Notes: generated from the sequence alone by a model not told the origin. Shown: positions 18,858 to 26,947, counted from the first letter of the stretch. The stretch: 64,000 nt of DNA from Psychrobacter cibarius (GCF_016107535.1 NZ_JABASQ010000001.1:62001-126000), one strand, 5' to 3'. Numbers and translations are program-made.

Positions 18858-21494
18858 ATGAATAATGATAATGAGCAGAATTGTTCGATAGTTGCTGGTA
18901 ATACTTTTATCGCGCATGTTCGTGCCAGCGACGGTCATGAACAACCTCTCTATGACCATTTAACAGGCACAGCAAAAATATCCAAAAACTTGGCAACTAA
19001 GATTGGTTTGCCATTAGCGGGTGAGTTGATTGGACTGGTACATGATTTAGGCAAATATAGCCAAGAATTTCAAGAATATATTAAAGACAGTATCACTTAT
19101 GATAATTATAAAAGCCTAGATTTAGATGAGGACGAAGAAGCCGAAATCTTGCTAAAAGGCAAACCAAAACGCGGTTCTGTCGATCACTCTACCGCTGGCG
19201 CAATTTATTTATATAAACAGCTTAAAGGCTTATCTACCAGCCGAATCAATGACAGCACTCAAGAAAAAATAAAAATAGGTCAAGGACAACTGCTTGCCGA
19301 TATTTTATTCATTTGTGTTGCCTCCCATCATAGCGGCATGGTCAATGTCATTGATAAAGAAGGCAATGAATACCTTAAAAATCGTAAGCAAAAAATCGAG
19401 GGCAAATCTCATTATCAAGAGTCTTTAACCAATGCCTACGATAATGAGTTATTTGCTCACTTAGATGACAAGATTAACAATCAAATGCTGGGCGAATTTA
19501 GCAAAGCGATTGCCAATGTGTTAAACGATAAATCCTCGAAAGACAAACAAAAAGACTTTTACATTGGCTTTTATGCGCGTCTGCTGTTTAGCTGTCTGAT
19601 TGATGCCGATCGTAGTAATAGCATCGCTTTTGAGCATCCAGACCAAGCGTATCTATTAGATTATCAGCGCCCAAATTGGCAGACTGCGATAGATAAAGTG
19701 GAAGCGCTGTATGAGGATTTTGCCAATCAAGCAAAAAACAGTCCTCATAACCCCATCAATGAGCAGCGCACCCATATTGCAGATACTTGTTATGCTAGCG
19801 GCCAACAAGCGCAAGGTATCTATACTTTAACCGTGCCAACGGGCGGCGGCAAAACACTTGCCAGCCTACGCTTTGCGCTCCAACATGCCAAAAAACACAC
19901 TCTTGAGCGCATTATCTATATCATTCCTTTTACCAGCATCATTGAGCAAAATGCCGCTGAGATTCGCAAGGTGCTAGAAGAAAAGCGACCCGATGGCAGT
20001 TTTGATGGCAAATGGGTGTTAGAGCAACATTCTAACTTAGAGCCTGACGTGCAAACATGGCAAAGTAAACTAATTATGGACAATTGGAATGCGCCAATTG
20101 TATTTACCACGATGGTGCAGTTTTTAGAAAGCTGCTTTGGCGGCGGTACTAAAGGTGTCAGGCGTTTGCACCAGTTAAGCCACGCGGTACTTATCTTTGA
20201 TGAAATTCAAACCTTGCCCATCATTTGCTATTATCTATTTTGTAATGCCATTAACTTTTTAACCCGTCATGCTAGCTCTACAGCGGTGCTATGTACGGCG
20301 ACGCAACCAGTGCTAGACAATCTTCCCATCGCGCATAATGGCAGTCTCAACCCCTCAACAGAAATCATCGGTGATCGTGAGCAGTTAGCCACCCTATTTG
20401 ACACCCTAAAGCGCGTGGACATTCATGACCACACTCAAACGCCTAGAGATTTAGACAACTTAACAGCTTATATTGAAGACAACTTTCAAAAATATGCCAG
20501 CACTTTAGTAATTGTGAATACCAAAGCGTGGGCAACGCAGCTGTATCAATCGCTATCAGCCTCTATAGCTGAGAATGAGCTATTCCACCTGAGTACAGGG
20601 CAATGCGCGCGTCACCGTAAAGATTTATTAGCTAAGATTAGAAGTCGGTTAGACCAAGGCTTACCAACCTTGGTCATCTCAACGCAATTGATAGAAGCTG
20701 GCGTGGATGTCTCGTTTAAGTCCGTGATTCGGTTTTTGGCAGGTCTTGACAGTATCGCGCAAGCTGCTGGACGCTGTAACCGTCATGGCGAGATGAGTGA
20801 TGATTCAGGAGTGTCTTTAAGGGGACAAGTATTTATCGTCCGTCCTGATAAAGAAAACCTAAGCAAATTGCCAACTATTGAGCTGGGTAGAAATAAAATG
20901 TCTGATATTCTTCACAGTTTAAGACTGCCTGAAAATGAGGGTAAGCATCTACTTGACCCTGACATTATGAATAGTTTTTTTAATGCATTTTGTACCGCAG
21001 ACTATATGAAAAAAGAGATGGCTTATCCGATTAAAAATCAAGGTGGCAAGTCCTCTGGTTCTGAGACCGTATATGGTTGGTTAAGTAGCAACACTACGAA
21101 CCCTGTTGTCAATAATGAAAATTCAAACAGACTTAAAAACGGTCAATATCCAAAACTTTGGCAGTCTTTTATGGATGCAGGACGCGCATTTAAGGCGATT
21201 GATGCGCCAACGCAAGCAATTATCGTTCCTTATCATAAAGCAGGTGTTGAGCTGATTAATGACTTGCACGGTACACTCGTCAGCGATGGTGAATTTTATA
21301 AACTAGTCCATAAAGCTCAGCAATATAGTGTCAACGTGTTCCCTTGGATGCTGCAAAAATTACAAGATGATAAGGCAATAGTCATGGTCAGAGACACGGG
21401 TATTCTAACGCTAAATGAGCAGTTTTATGATGAGCATATGGGGATAGATATTGCAGGAACAGGCAAGCTTGATTTTGTAGATTTTGGGATGTAG
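18858..21494 (+). CDS. cas3: CRISPR-associated helicase/nuclease Cas3 (type I-C)
   Basis: Effector that is recruited to the Cascade R-loop, unwinds and degrades target DNA. The N-terminal HD nuclease shows LYDHLTGTAKI, LVHDLGKYSQEF and ASHHSG. The superfamily-2 helicase shows Walker A VPTGGGKT near residue 330, a DEIQ box (IFDEIQTLP near 447), the CTATQP motif III and motif VI as QAAGRCNRHGE. Length about 878 residues is normal for I-C. The ATG at 18858 is preferred to the in-frame TTG at 18852; no strong ribosome site is seen. No inactivating change is seen. It is the first gene of the cas operon. Confidence 0.95.
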   Translation: MNNDNEQNCSIVAGNTFIAHVRASDGHEQPLYDHLTGTAKISKNLATKIGLPLAGELIGLVHDLGKYSQEFQEYIKDSITYDNYKSLDLDEDEEAEILLKGKPKRGSVDHSTAGAIYLYKQLKGLSTSRINDSTQEKIKIGQGQLLADILFICVASHHSGMVNVIDKEGNEYLKNRKQKIEGKSHYQESLTNAYDNELFAHLDDKINNQMLGEFSKAIANVLNDKSSKDKQKDFYIGFYARLLFSCLIDADRSNSIAFEHPDQAYLLDYQRPNWQTAIDKVEALYEDFANQAKNSPHNPINEQRTHIADTCYASGQQAQGIYTLTVPTGGGKTLASLRFALQHAKKHTLERIIYIIPFTSIIEQNAAEIRKVLEEKRPDGSFDGKWVLEQHSNLEPDVQTWQSKLIMDNWNAPIVFTTMVQFLESCFGGGTKGVRRLHQLSHAVLIFDEIQTLPIICYYLFCNAINFLTRHASSTAVLCTATQPVLDNLPIAHNGSLNPSTEIIGDREQLATLFDTLKRVDIHDHTQTPRDLDNLTAYIEDNFQKYASTLVIVNTKAWATQLYQSLSASIAENELFHLSTGQCARHRKDLLAKIRSRLDQGLPTLVISTQLIEAGVDVSFKSVIRFLAGLDSIAQAAGRCNRHGEMSDDSGVSLRGQVFIVRPDKENLSKLPTIELGRNKMSDILHSLRLPENEGKHLLDPDIMNSFFNAFCTADYMKKEMAYPIKNQGGKSSGSETVYGWLSSNTTNPVVNNENSNRLKNGQYPKLWQSFMDAGRAFKAIDAPTQAIIVPYHKAGVELINDLHGTLVSDGEFYKLVHKAQQYSVNVFPWMLQKLQDDKAIVMVRDTGILTLNEQFYDEHMGIDIAGTGKLDFVDFGM

Positions 21495-21510
21495 CAGTTG
21501 ATATGAAAAT

Positions 21511-21540
21511 GGCAATGACCGTGGTAAGACAGTCATTGCC
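21511..21540 (+). promoter_or_regulatory. Hairpin after cas3
   Basis: A perfect 9-bp inverted repeat (GGCAATGAC / GTCATTGCC, 12-nt loop) starts 17 bp after the cas3 stop. It is not followed by a T run, so it may be an mRNA-stability or partial termination element rather than a classical terminator. The rest of the 246-bp gap to the next ORF is A/T-rich and contains TTTCAATCCAC at 21572-21582, which matches 11 bases of the CRISPR repeat 3' end in reverse. Confidence 0.5.
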
Positions 21541-21740
21541 GAGCAAATAAGGTTACCCCTATCTACTTTAGAATTTCAATCCACATCATAAATTGATGAA
21601 GAAAAATTATAACATAAGTGGCTACAGAGTAATGATATTAACTATCTACATTAGAGAAAATTGACTTATCTCTTTTTTGATTCTATTATCTATGAATAGC
21701 AACAAGTAATTCTTCTTAAATAGTTAATAGGGCAAATATT

Positions 21741-22031
21741 ATGTTAAAAAAATTTTTATATAAGTTTATTTCAAATAAGTCAAAAAATAATGTAAATGCT
21801 GACAAAACAATGGTTTATGCAAGTCATGCTTCTGTGCTTTTTATAATCAGTTTAGGCATGTCAATTACTGCATTTTATCTAGCTAATATCAGTGCTCGAG
21901 AATCCATGCTTTCAACTAAGATCGTTATTACATTCGCTTTTATTATTGGAGCGATTAACGTCTTTATACGCTTTTTAGATATTGTCTTTGAAGCCATAAA
22001 ATATGATTACGATAAAAGGGCAAGTTTATGA
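21741..22031 (+). CDS. Small two-helix membrane protein between cas3 and cas5c
   Basis: The 96-residue product has a basic N-terminus (MLKKFLYKFISNKSK) and two hydrophobic segments (about residues 29-49, ASVLFIISLGMSITAFYLAN, and 58-80, IVITFAFIIGAINVFIRFLD), so it should be an inner-membrane protein with both ends inside. It overlaps the cas5c start by 4 bp (ATGA), a sign of translational coupling. This gene is not one of the core I-C genes and I do not recognise the family. Membrane proteins embedded in cas operons are sometimes abortive-infection or accessory proteins; for this one the function is unknown. Confidence 0.7.
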   Translation: MLKKFLYKFISNKSKNNVNADKTMVYASHASVLFIISLGMSITAFYLANISARESMLSTKIVITFAFIIGAINVFIRFLDIVFEAIKYDYDKRASL

Positions 22032-22762
22032 AAAAAAACTCAATCGAATTTCTACTCACCGGACGACATGCTCTATTTACCGACCCCATCACTCGTATTG
22101 GTGGCGAAAAAACCAGCTATCATCTGCCAACGTACGAAGCGCTAAAAGGGGTCTGCAAAAGCATTTATTGGAAACCCTCCATCATCTGGTATGTCGATAA
22201 AGTACGGGTGATAAACCCCATTCGCACCCAAACCAAAGGCATGAAACCCATTAAATTTCACAAAGATGAAAATGATTTGGCTTATTACACCTACCTTCAT
22301 GATGTCGCTTATCAAGTGCAAGCGCATTTTGAATGGAATATGCATCGCCCAGAACTTGCCGCTGATCGTATTGATGGTAAGCACTACAGCATCGCCCAGC
22401 GTATGGTCAATAAAGGCGGTCGCCAAGATATATTTTTAGGCGCAAGAGAGTGCCAAGGCTATGTAGAACCTTGCGAATTTGGTAGCGGTGTAGGCGCTTA
22501 TGATGATACGCCGGAGTTAAGCTATGGTCTCATGTTTCATAGCTTTGCCTATCCTGATGAAACTGGCATAGATGAGCTACACAGTCGATTTTTTCGAGCA
22601 GTGATGGAGTATGGTGTCGTAGAGTTTCCCAAGCCGACGGATGATTTGCAAACCGATAGCAATAATGGTATGCCCAATCGCTTTGTGCGCGCGATGACTG
22701 CCAAAAGCTTTGCGCTTGATGATAATTTTCAATCAGTCATGCAAACGGAGGCAACGCTATGA
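22028..22762 (+). CDS. cas5c: Cas5c (Cas5d), crRNA-processing endonuclease of type I-C
   Basis: In type I-C, which lacks Cas6, Cas5 cuts the repeat at the base of its stem and stays bound to the crRNA 5' handle in Cascade. The 244-residue protein begins with EFLLTGRHALFTDPITRIGG followed by SYHLPTYEALKGVCKSIYWKP, the typical I-C Cas5 start, and has RRP-like features ending in the EFPKPTDDLQ region. The AHFEWN...ADRIDGKHY region is the usual place of the catalytic Tyr/Lys/His group, but individual residues were not aligned. The ATGA overlaps link it to the small membrane ORF before it and to cas8c after it. Confidence 0.95.
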   Translation: MKKNSIEFLLTGRHALFTDPITRIGGEKTSYHLPTYEALKGVCKSIYWKPSIIWYVDKVRVINPIRTQTKGMKPIKFHKDENDLAYYTYLHDVAYQVQAHFEWNMHRPELAADRIDGKHYSIAQRMVNKGGRQDIFLGARECQGYVEPCEFGSGVGAYDDTPELSYGLMFHSFAYPDETGIDELHSRFFRAVMEYGVVEFPKPTDDLQTDSNNGMPNRFVRAMTAKSFALDDNFQSVMQTEATL

Positions 22763-24894
22763 GTTGGTTACAACGGTTATATCAAACCTACGAGCTTGCC
22801 AGTAAAAATGAAGAGATTCAAGCGCAAGATCATGCTTTGATGCCTTATTACCACGTCAATCAAAACATACAAATCATCGCCACCATCAATAATAAAGGCG
22901 ACTTTGTTAGAGCAGAAATCTGCCGAGAGGATAGCGGCAAAGTCAAATCTAAATACCTTGCGATTCCTGCGACTAACGATTCTGCTAACCGCACTTCGGG
23001 CGCAGTCGCCCATCCGTTATCAGACAAATTGCAATATGTGGCTAAAGACTTTTACAGTTATAGCGACAATAAAAAAGATGTTTATCCTTTATATGAAGAA
23101 GTGCTTTCGACTTGGTGCCACTCAGAATACGCCCATCCAAAAGCCCAAGCGGTGCTAAATTATATCCAAAAAGGCACGCTGGTCAAAGATTTATTAAATG
23201 CCAATGTTCTGATTGCTGATCCTGAGGATAATAATAAACTCGCTTGTCCTGCACAAGCTGGCGACTATCCGGACAGTATTTTATCCTCATTAAATAAAAA
23301 TAAAGGCGTATTTGACCAAGGCGCAGCGTTTGTTGCATGGCAAGTCATCAATAGCGAATTGGGCAGTCAAGCCAAACCAAGCCAAGCTGAAACGTGGAAA
23401 GATGACAGCTTATTTGAGTCATGGCAGCAGTTTTATGCCACTCTTGATAGCATCGATGGCTTTTGTTATATCACGGGTCAAAACCGTCCACTTGCCAGCA
23501 AACATCCTAACCGTATTTTGCGAAGCGCGACCAATGCCAAGCTCATCTCCGCTAATGACATGGACAGCTTTACCTTTTTAGGACGCTTTACGGACAATAA
23601 AGCCTCTATCAAGGCGCACGGTTTGCAAGGCGCGAATATCAGTGCTGTGGTCACCGAAAAAGCCCATGCCGCGCTCTCTTGGTTGCTGACGCGTCAAGGG
23701 CGCGAGGAAGCAGGACAAGCGGTTGTCGCTTGGGCAATATCTGGTGAGGAGACGTTACAGCCAACCGAACCCTTGAATAAAAGCGCCACTTTTGATGTGG
23801 TCAAAAATGCTGAACAAAGTGAGCAGATGCTTTTTGAATCGGACGATATTGACGAATTCGAAAATATGGACAGTGAAGATGATGAAGACAGTGAACAAGA
23901 GATCGCTGTCACTGATAAGGAAGCGCCTTTACCCTTTAAGCACAGTAACAATCTAGGTCATCTGTTCGCGACCCATTTAAACAACACCATGCAAGGCTAT
24001 CGGCAGAAGCTTGACGCACATGACCAAATTTCTATCATCACTTTGGAAGCCGCGACCCCTGGACGTATGGCAGTGACGTATTATCATGAGAGTATGCCCA
24101 ACGATTATATTGACGCGCTAGAGTCTTGGCATCGACAATTTGCGTGGTATTTTACTTACGCTGACCCCGAAAGTGGTGAGCGTAAATTAACGCTCAAAGC
24201 GCCAACCCCTAAGCAAATCTCCCAAGTGGCTTATGGCGCGCGTCTGTCTGATGCGCTAAAAAAACAAGTCGTCTCGCAAGTACTGCCTTGTATCGTTGAG
24301 GGAGAGGCAAGGCAGTTTCCTTGGCAATTGGTCGATTTGTCCATCAAACGCGCTTGTAACCCACTGGCATTAGACAACTGGGAGTGGGAGCAAGCTATTA
24401 GCGTTGCCTGTGCCTTATACCGTGGCTATTATTTGCGTCAATCAGAATCTAAAAAAAGGAGCTATACCGTGGCATTACAAACTGACTATACCAGCCGTGA
24501 CTATTTATACGGTCGCCTATTGGCGGTTGCTGAAGATATCGAGAGCTTAGCGCTATTTATAGCAGGCGAAAAACGCAACACCACCGCACAGCGTTACATG
24601 CAGCAGTTTGCCAATCGCCCCTTTACCACATGGCGCAATATCGAGCTGGCTCTCAAGCCTTATGAGAACCGCCTAAAGTCCAATCGTGGCGGTTATTTGG
24701 CTAATAAACAAGATTTAATGGACCAAATCATGAGCTTATTTAATGTTGCAGACTTTACCAATGATGCCGCCTTGTCAGGTGAGTTTTTACTGGGTTATCA
24801 CAGCCAAAAAATGCAAATAAAACTGGATAAACAGCAAGCAAAAAAGAATCGTGAAGACGAAAAATATTTAGAAAACACTGATACAACGGCTTAA
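22759..24894 (+). CDS. cas8c: Cas8c (Csd1), large subunit of type I-C Cascade
   Basis: Recognises the PAM and helps open target DNA. The protein starts MSWLQRLYQTYELAS and carries the family blocks FVAWQVINSELG, CYITGQNRP, NRILRSATNAKLISANDMDSF (split across residues 255-275) and the C-terminal YLYGRLLAVAEDIE. At 711 residues it is longer than most Csd1 proteins; an acidic linker rich in Asp/Glu (about residues 352-392) accounts for much of this. Its 3' part also encodes Cas11c from an internal start. Start ATG overlaps the cas5c stop. Confidence 0.95.
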   Translation: MSWLQRLYQTYELASKNEEIQAQDHALMPYYHVNQNIQIIATINNKGDFVRAEICREDSGKVKSKYLAIPATNDSANRTSGAVAHPLSDKLQYVAKDFYSYSDNKKDVYPLYEEVLSTWCHSEYAHPKAQAVLNYIQKGTLVKDLLNANVLIADPEDNNKLACPAQAGDYPDSILSSLNKNKGVFDQGAAFVAWQVINSELGSQAKPSQAETWKDDSLFESWQQFYATLDSIDGFCYITGQNRPLASKHPNRILRSATNAKLISANDMDSFTFLGRFTDNKASIKAHGLQGANISAVVTEKAHAALSWLLTRQGREEAGQAVVAWAISGEETLQPTEPLNKSATFDVVKNAEQSEQMLFESDDIDEFENMDSEDDEDSEQEIAVTDKEAPLPFKHSNNLGHLFATHLNNTMQGYRQKLDAHDQISIITLEAATPGRMAVTYYHESMPNDYIDALESWHRQFAWYFTYADPESGERKLTLKAPTPKQISQVAYGARLSDALKKQVVSQVLPCIVEGEARQFPWQLVDLSIKRACNPLALDNWEWEQAISVACALYRGYYLRQSESKKRSYTVALQTDYTSRDYLYGRLLAVAEDIESLALFIAGEKRNTTAQRYMQQFANRPFTTWRNIELALKPYENRLKSNRGGYLANKQDLMDQIMSLFNVADFTNDAALSGEFLLGYHSQKMQIKLDKQQAKKNREDEKYLENTDTTA
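24469..24894 (+). CDS. cas11c: Cas11c, small Cascade subunit from internal start within cas8c
   Basis: Inside cas8c an in-frame GTG at 24469 is preceded by a near-perfect Shine-Dalgarno, AAAGGAG at 24455-24461, with 7 bases between. Translation from here gives 141 residues (MALQTDYTSRDYLYGR..., reading the GTG as Met) covering the C-terminal helical part of Cas8c. In studied type I-C systems the small subunit Cas11c is made exactly this way, by internal initiation in cas8c. The position, frame and strong site make this a confident inference, but expression is not shown. Confidence 0.75.
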   Translation: MALQTDYTSRDYLYGRLLAVAEDIESLALFIAGEKRNTTAQRYMQQFANRPFTTWRNIELALKPYENRLKSNRGGYLANKQDLMDQIMSLFNVADFTNDAALSGEFLLGYHSQKMQIKLDKQQAKKNREDEKYLENTDTTA

Positions 24895-24942
24895 TCTAAA
24901 CTTTTGAATATTTGTATTTAAAACCTAGTAAAAGGAAACCGT

Positions 24943-25839
24943 ATGACCGCCTCTACTCAAAACCCTATCAATAATAAAATTGACTTTGCCATCATCATGG
25001 GCGTAACCAATGCCAACCCCAATGGCGACCCTTTAAACGGCAACCGTCCCCGCACGGACTTTGAAGGCAATGGTGAAATCACTGACGTTTGCCTAAAACG
25101 TAAAATTCGTGATCGTCTGCAAGAAGCTGGCGAGGCGATATTTATCCAGTCTGATGAGAAAAAAACCGACGGCATGACCAGTCTAAAGAACCGTGCTTAT
25201 GACGAAATAGTCGGCTTAGGTAAAGGCGCGTTTGAGGCTGATAAAAAAGAAAATATCGAAGCCAAACGTGATGAGACCGCAAAAAAAGCCTGTGATAAGT
25301 GGTTTGATGTGCGTGCTTTTGGTCAAGTATTTGCCTTTAAAGCAGACACTAAAAATGCCGATGGCGTATCTATTCCAATTCGCGGTCCTGTCACCATTCA
25401 ATCTGCGTTTAGCTTACAACCTGTCGATATTACCAGTACCCAAATCACCAAAAGCGTCAGCGGTGAAGGCGATGGCACCAAAAAAGGCAGCGATACCATG
25501 GGCATGAAACACCGCGTTGATAAAGGTATTTACGTGACTTATGGCGCTATCACACCGCAGTTGGCTGAGCGCACGGGCTTTAGTGATAACGATGCTGAAA
25601 AGCTAAAAGAGATTTTACCGAAGTTATTTGAAGGTGATGCGTCCTCTGCGCGTCCTGAAGGCAGTATGCAAGTTAAAAAGGTGATTTGGTGGCAGCATAA
25701 TAGCAAGTCCGGTCAATATTCTTCTGCGAAAGTACATCGCAGTTTAAAAGAGCTGTTAGATAACAAAGGCGCGTTTGATGAGGTAGCGTTAACATCGGCG
25801 CTTGCAGGATTAACGCCTGAGATTATTGAAGGGTTTTAA
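24943..25839 (+). CDS. cas7c: Cas7c (Csd2), backbone subunit of type I-C Cascade
   Basis: RRM-fold protein that polymerises along the crRNA spacer. The 298-residue sequence has the Csd2 start NKIDFAIIMGVTNANPNGDP, then DVCLKRKIRDRL, FDVRAFGQVFA, IRGPVTIQSAFSLQPVDI and the MGMKHRVDKGIYVTYG block. Ribosome site AAAGGA lies 8 bp before the ATG. It is 48 bp after cas8c. A 420-bp gap separates it from cas4, which is unusual in I-C loci and is described separately. Confidence 0.96.
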   Translation: MTASTQNPINNKIDFAIIMGVTNANPNGDPLNGNRPRTDFEGNGEITDVCLKRKIRDRLQEAGEAIFIQSDEKKTDGMTSLKNRAYDEIVGLGKGAFEADKKENIEAKRDETAKKACDKWFDVRAFGQVFAFKADTKNADGVSIPIRGPVTIQSAFSLQPVDITSTQITKSVSGEGDGTKKGSDTMGMKHRVDKGIYVTYGAITPQLAERTGFSDNDAEKLKEILPKLFEGDASSARPEGSMQVKKVIWWQHNSKSGQYSSAKVHRSLKELLDNKGAFDEVALTSALAGLTPEIIEGF

Positions 25840-25921
25840 TATTTTTTAACAATATATCTTGAAGTTTTTTTAATTGAGTGCGAGTATACAAGCTTATTCG
25901 TTATATGGAGTGTTGTGTGCT

Positions 25922-26047
25922 ATGAAGTTATCTATTAATGACTTCTTGATAGAAATGTCTGAAAGAGAGTTTATTATAGTTTTAGCAATATTTATATTGC
26001 TCATAGATAAGACTTTGGTTACTCAAATTTTGAATCTTTTATCGTAA
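25922..26047 (+). CDS. 41-residue membrane-peptide ORF between cas7c and cas4
   Basis: An ORF with ATG at 25922 and GGAG 11 bp upstream encodes MKLSINDFLIEMSEREFIIV then LAIFILLIDKTLVTQILNLLS. Residues 18-33 form one hydrophobic helix with few charges around it, like type I toxin or small regulatory membrane peptides. It is the only ORF in the cas7c-cas4 gap on this strand and is directly followed by a solitary CRISPR-repeat-like sequence. I recognise no family. It could be a chance ORF; the ribosome site, position and hydrophobic design give it moderate weight. Confidence 0.4.
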   Translation: MKLSINDFLIEMSEREFIIVLAIFILLIDKTLVTQILNLLS

Positions 26048-26112
26048 ATATAGTATCGCAACCGTAACGGATGAGTGGATGGTCAAAATTATGGTATTTT
26101 CATATTTTGACT

Positions 26113-26145
26113 TTCGCACTTTTAATAGGGTGCGTGGATTGAAAT
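26113..26145 (+). repeat. Solitary CRISPR-repeat-like sequence between cas7c and cas4
   Basis: Thirty-three bases begin TTCGCACTTTTAATAG and end GGTGCGTGGATTGAAAT. The last part, GCGTGGATTGAAA, is identical to the array repeat, and the first TTCGC is too. The stem is changed on both sides: the array has CGCG...CGCG, this has CGCAC...GTGCG, so pairing is kept by compensating changes. The CGCAC/GTGCG stem and GAAAT end are typical of I-C repeats from other bacteria, as far as I recall. It should therefore still be recognisable by a Cas5c nuclease. An 8-bp inverted repeat (GTCAAAAT / ATTTTGAC, 26082-26111) precedes it. Confidence 0.8.
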
Positions 26146-26176
26146 AAGTGTATTGTTAATAATTATTTGGAGTCTA

Positions 26177-26209
26177 GTAGCCTTGTTATGTTAAACATAG
26201 CAGGGCTAC
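26177..26209 (+). terminator. Strong hairpin after the solitary repeat and pseudo-spacer
   Basis: GTAGCCTTGTTATGT pairs with the complementary ACATAGCAGGGCTAC with two G-T pairs, giving a stem of about 14 bp. A weak T-rich run (ATCTATATCTATTTTTC) follows. It lies 31 bases after the repeat-like sequence, so a short RNA of repeat, pseudo-spacer and terminator can be imagined. The hairpin is before cas4, so it would attenuate read-through into cas4-cas1-cas2. Confidence 0.6.
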
Positions 26210-26258
26210 ATCTATATCTATTTTTCTCATTTCAACACTGATAGATGGGCCAAAAATC

Positions 26259-26885
26259 ATGCCAATCCTCTACCTATCTCGCCTGCAACACTATCTGTTT
26301 TGTCCGCGTCAGTTTGCGCTGATTGAGCTGGAGTGCGCGTGGGAGGAGAACTTGTTTACCGCTGAAGGGCAAGTCATGCACGAAAAGGTCAACTCTGGCG
26401 GGCATGATACGCGCGGTAATATTAAAACCGTGCGTACCTTGCGGTTAGGTCATGACGCACTGGGATTAGAGGGCGTGGCGGATGTGGTTGAATATCATAC
26501 TGATGACGCTGGTACCCAGACGCCCTTCCCTATTGAGTATAAACGCGGCAAGCCCAAATCACACCGCGCTGATGAGGTGCAATTGTGCGCCCAAGCGTTG
26601 TGTTTAGAAGATATGCACGACTGTATTGTTTCTAAAGGCGCACTTTTTTATGGCAAAACGCGCCGCCGTCACGCGGTAGATTTTGATGACGAGCTGCGGC
26701 AAATTACCTTAAATGCGATTGACGAGTGCCGTCATATTATAGAGAGCGGACAGACGCCAAAGCCTACCTATAGCACTAGCAAGTGCCGCAACTGTTCACT
26801 TAAAGATATCTGTCACCCAAAGATTTTTAATAAAAATGCTCAAGCTTGGTTGAACAAAAAAATCAATCTGAGCTTAGAGAATTAG
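26259..26885 (+). CDS. cas4: Cas4 exonuclease (type I-C)
   Basis: Iron-sulfur RecB-like nuclease that works with Cas1-Cas2 to trim pre-spacers and select the PAM. The first cluster cysteine is in YLFCPRQFALI near residue 14 and the other three are in CRNCSLKDIC near residue 177. The nuclease core has GVADVVEY (Asp) and PIEYKRGKP (Glu and Lys of the ExK motif). Length 208 is normal. It has its own possible promoter region after the hairpin that precedes it. Confidence 0.95.
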   Translation: MPILYLSRLQHYLFCPRQFALIELECAWEENLFTAEGQVMHEKVNSGGHDTRGNIKTVRTLRLGHDALGLEGVADVVEYHTDDAGTQTPFPIEYKRGKPKSHRADEVQLCAQALCLEDMHDCIVSKGALFYGKTRRRHAVDFDDELRQITLNAIDECRHIIESGQTPKPTYSTSKCRNCSLKDICHPKIFNKNAQAWLNKKINLSLEN

Positions 26886-26947
26886 CAGTGCTTCACTATT
26901 TAATTGACTGCTAATTTCACTACTTTTTAGCCTAGATAAGGATACTC

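Noticed and set aside
21572..21582. TTTCAATCCAC after cas3, an 11-base match to the reversed repeat end
   Set aside because: Only 11 bases and no stem of the repeat; too short to call a repeat remnant, though its place in the cas operon is noted.
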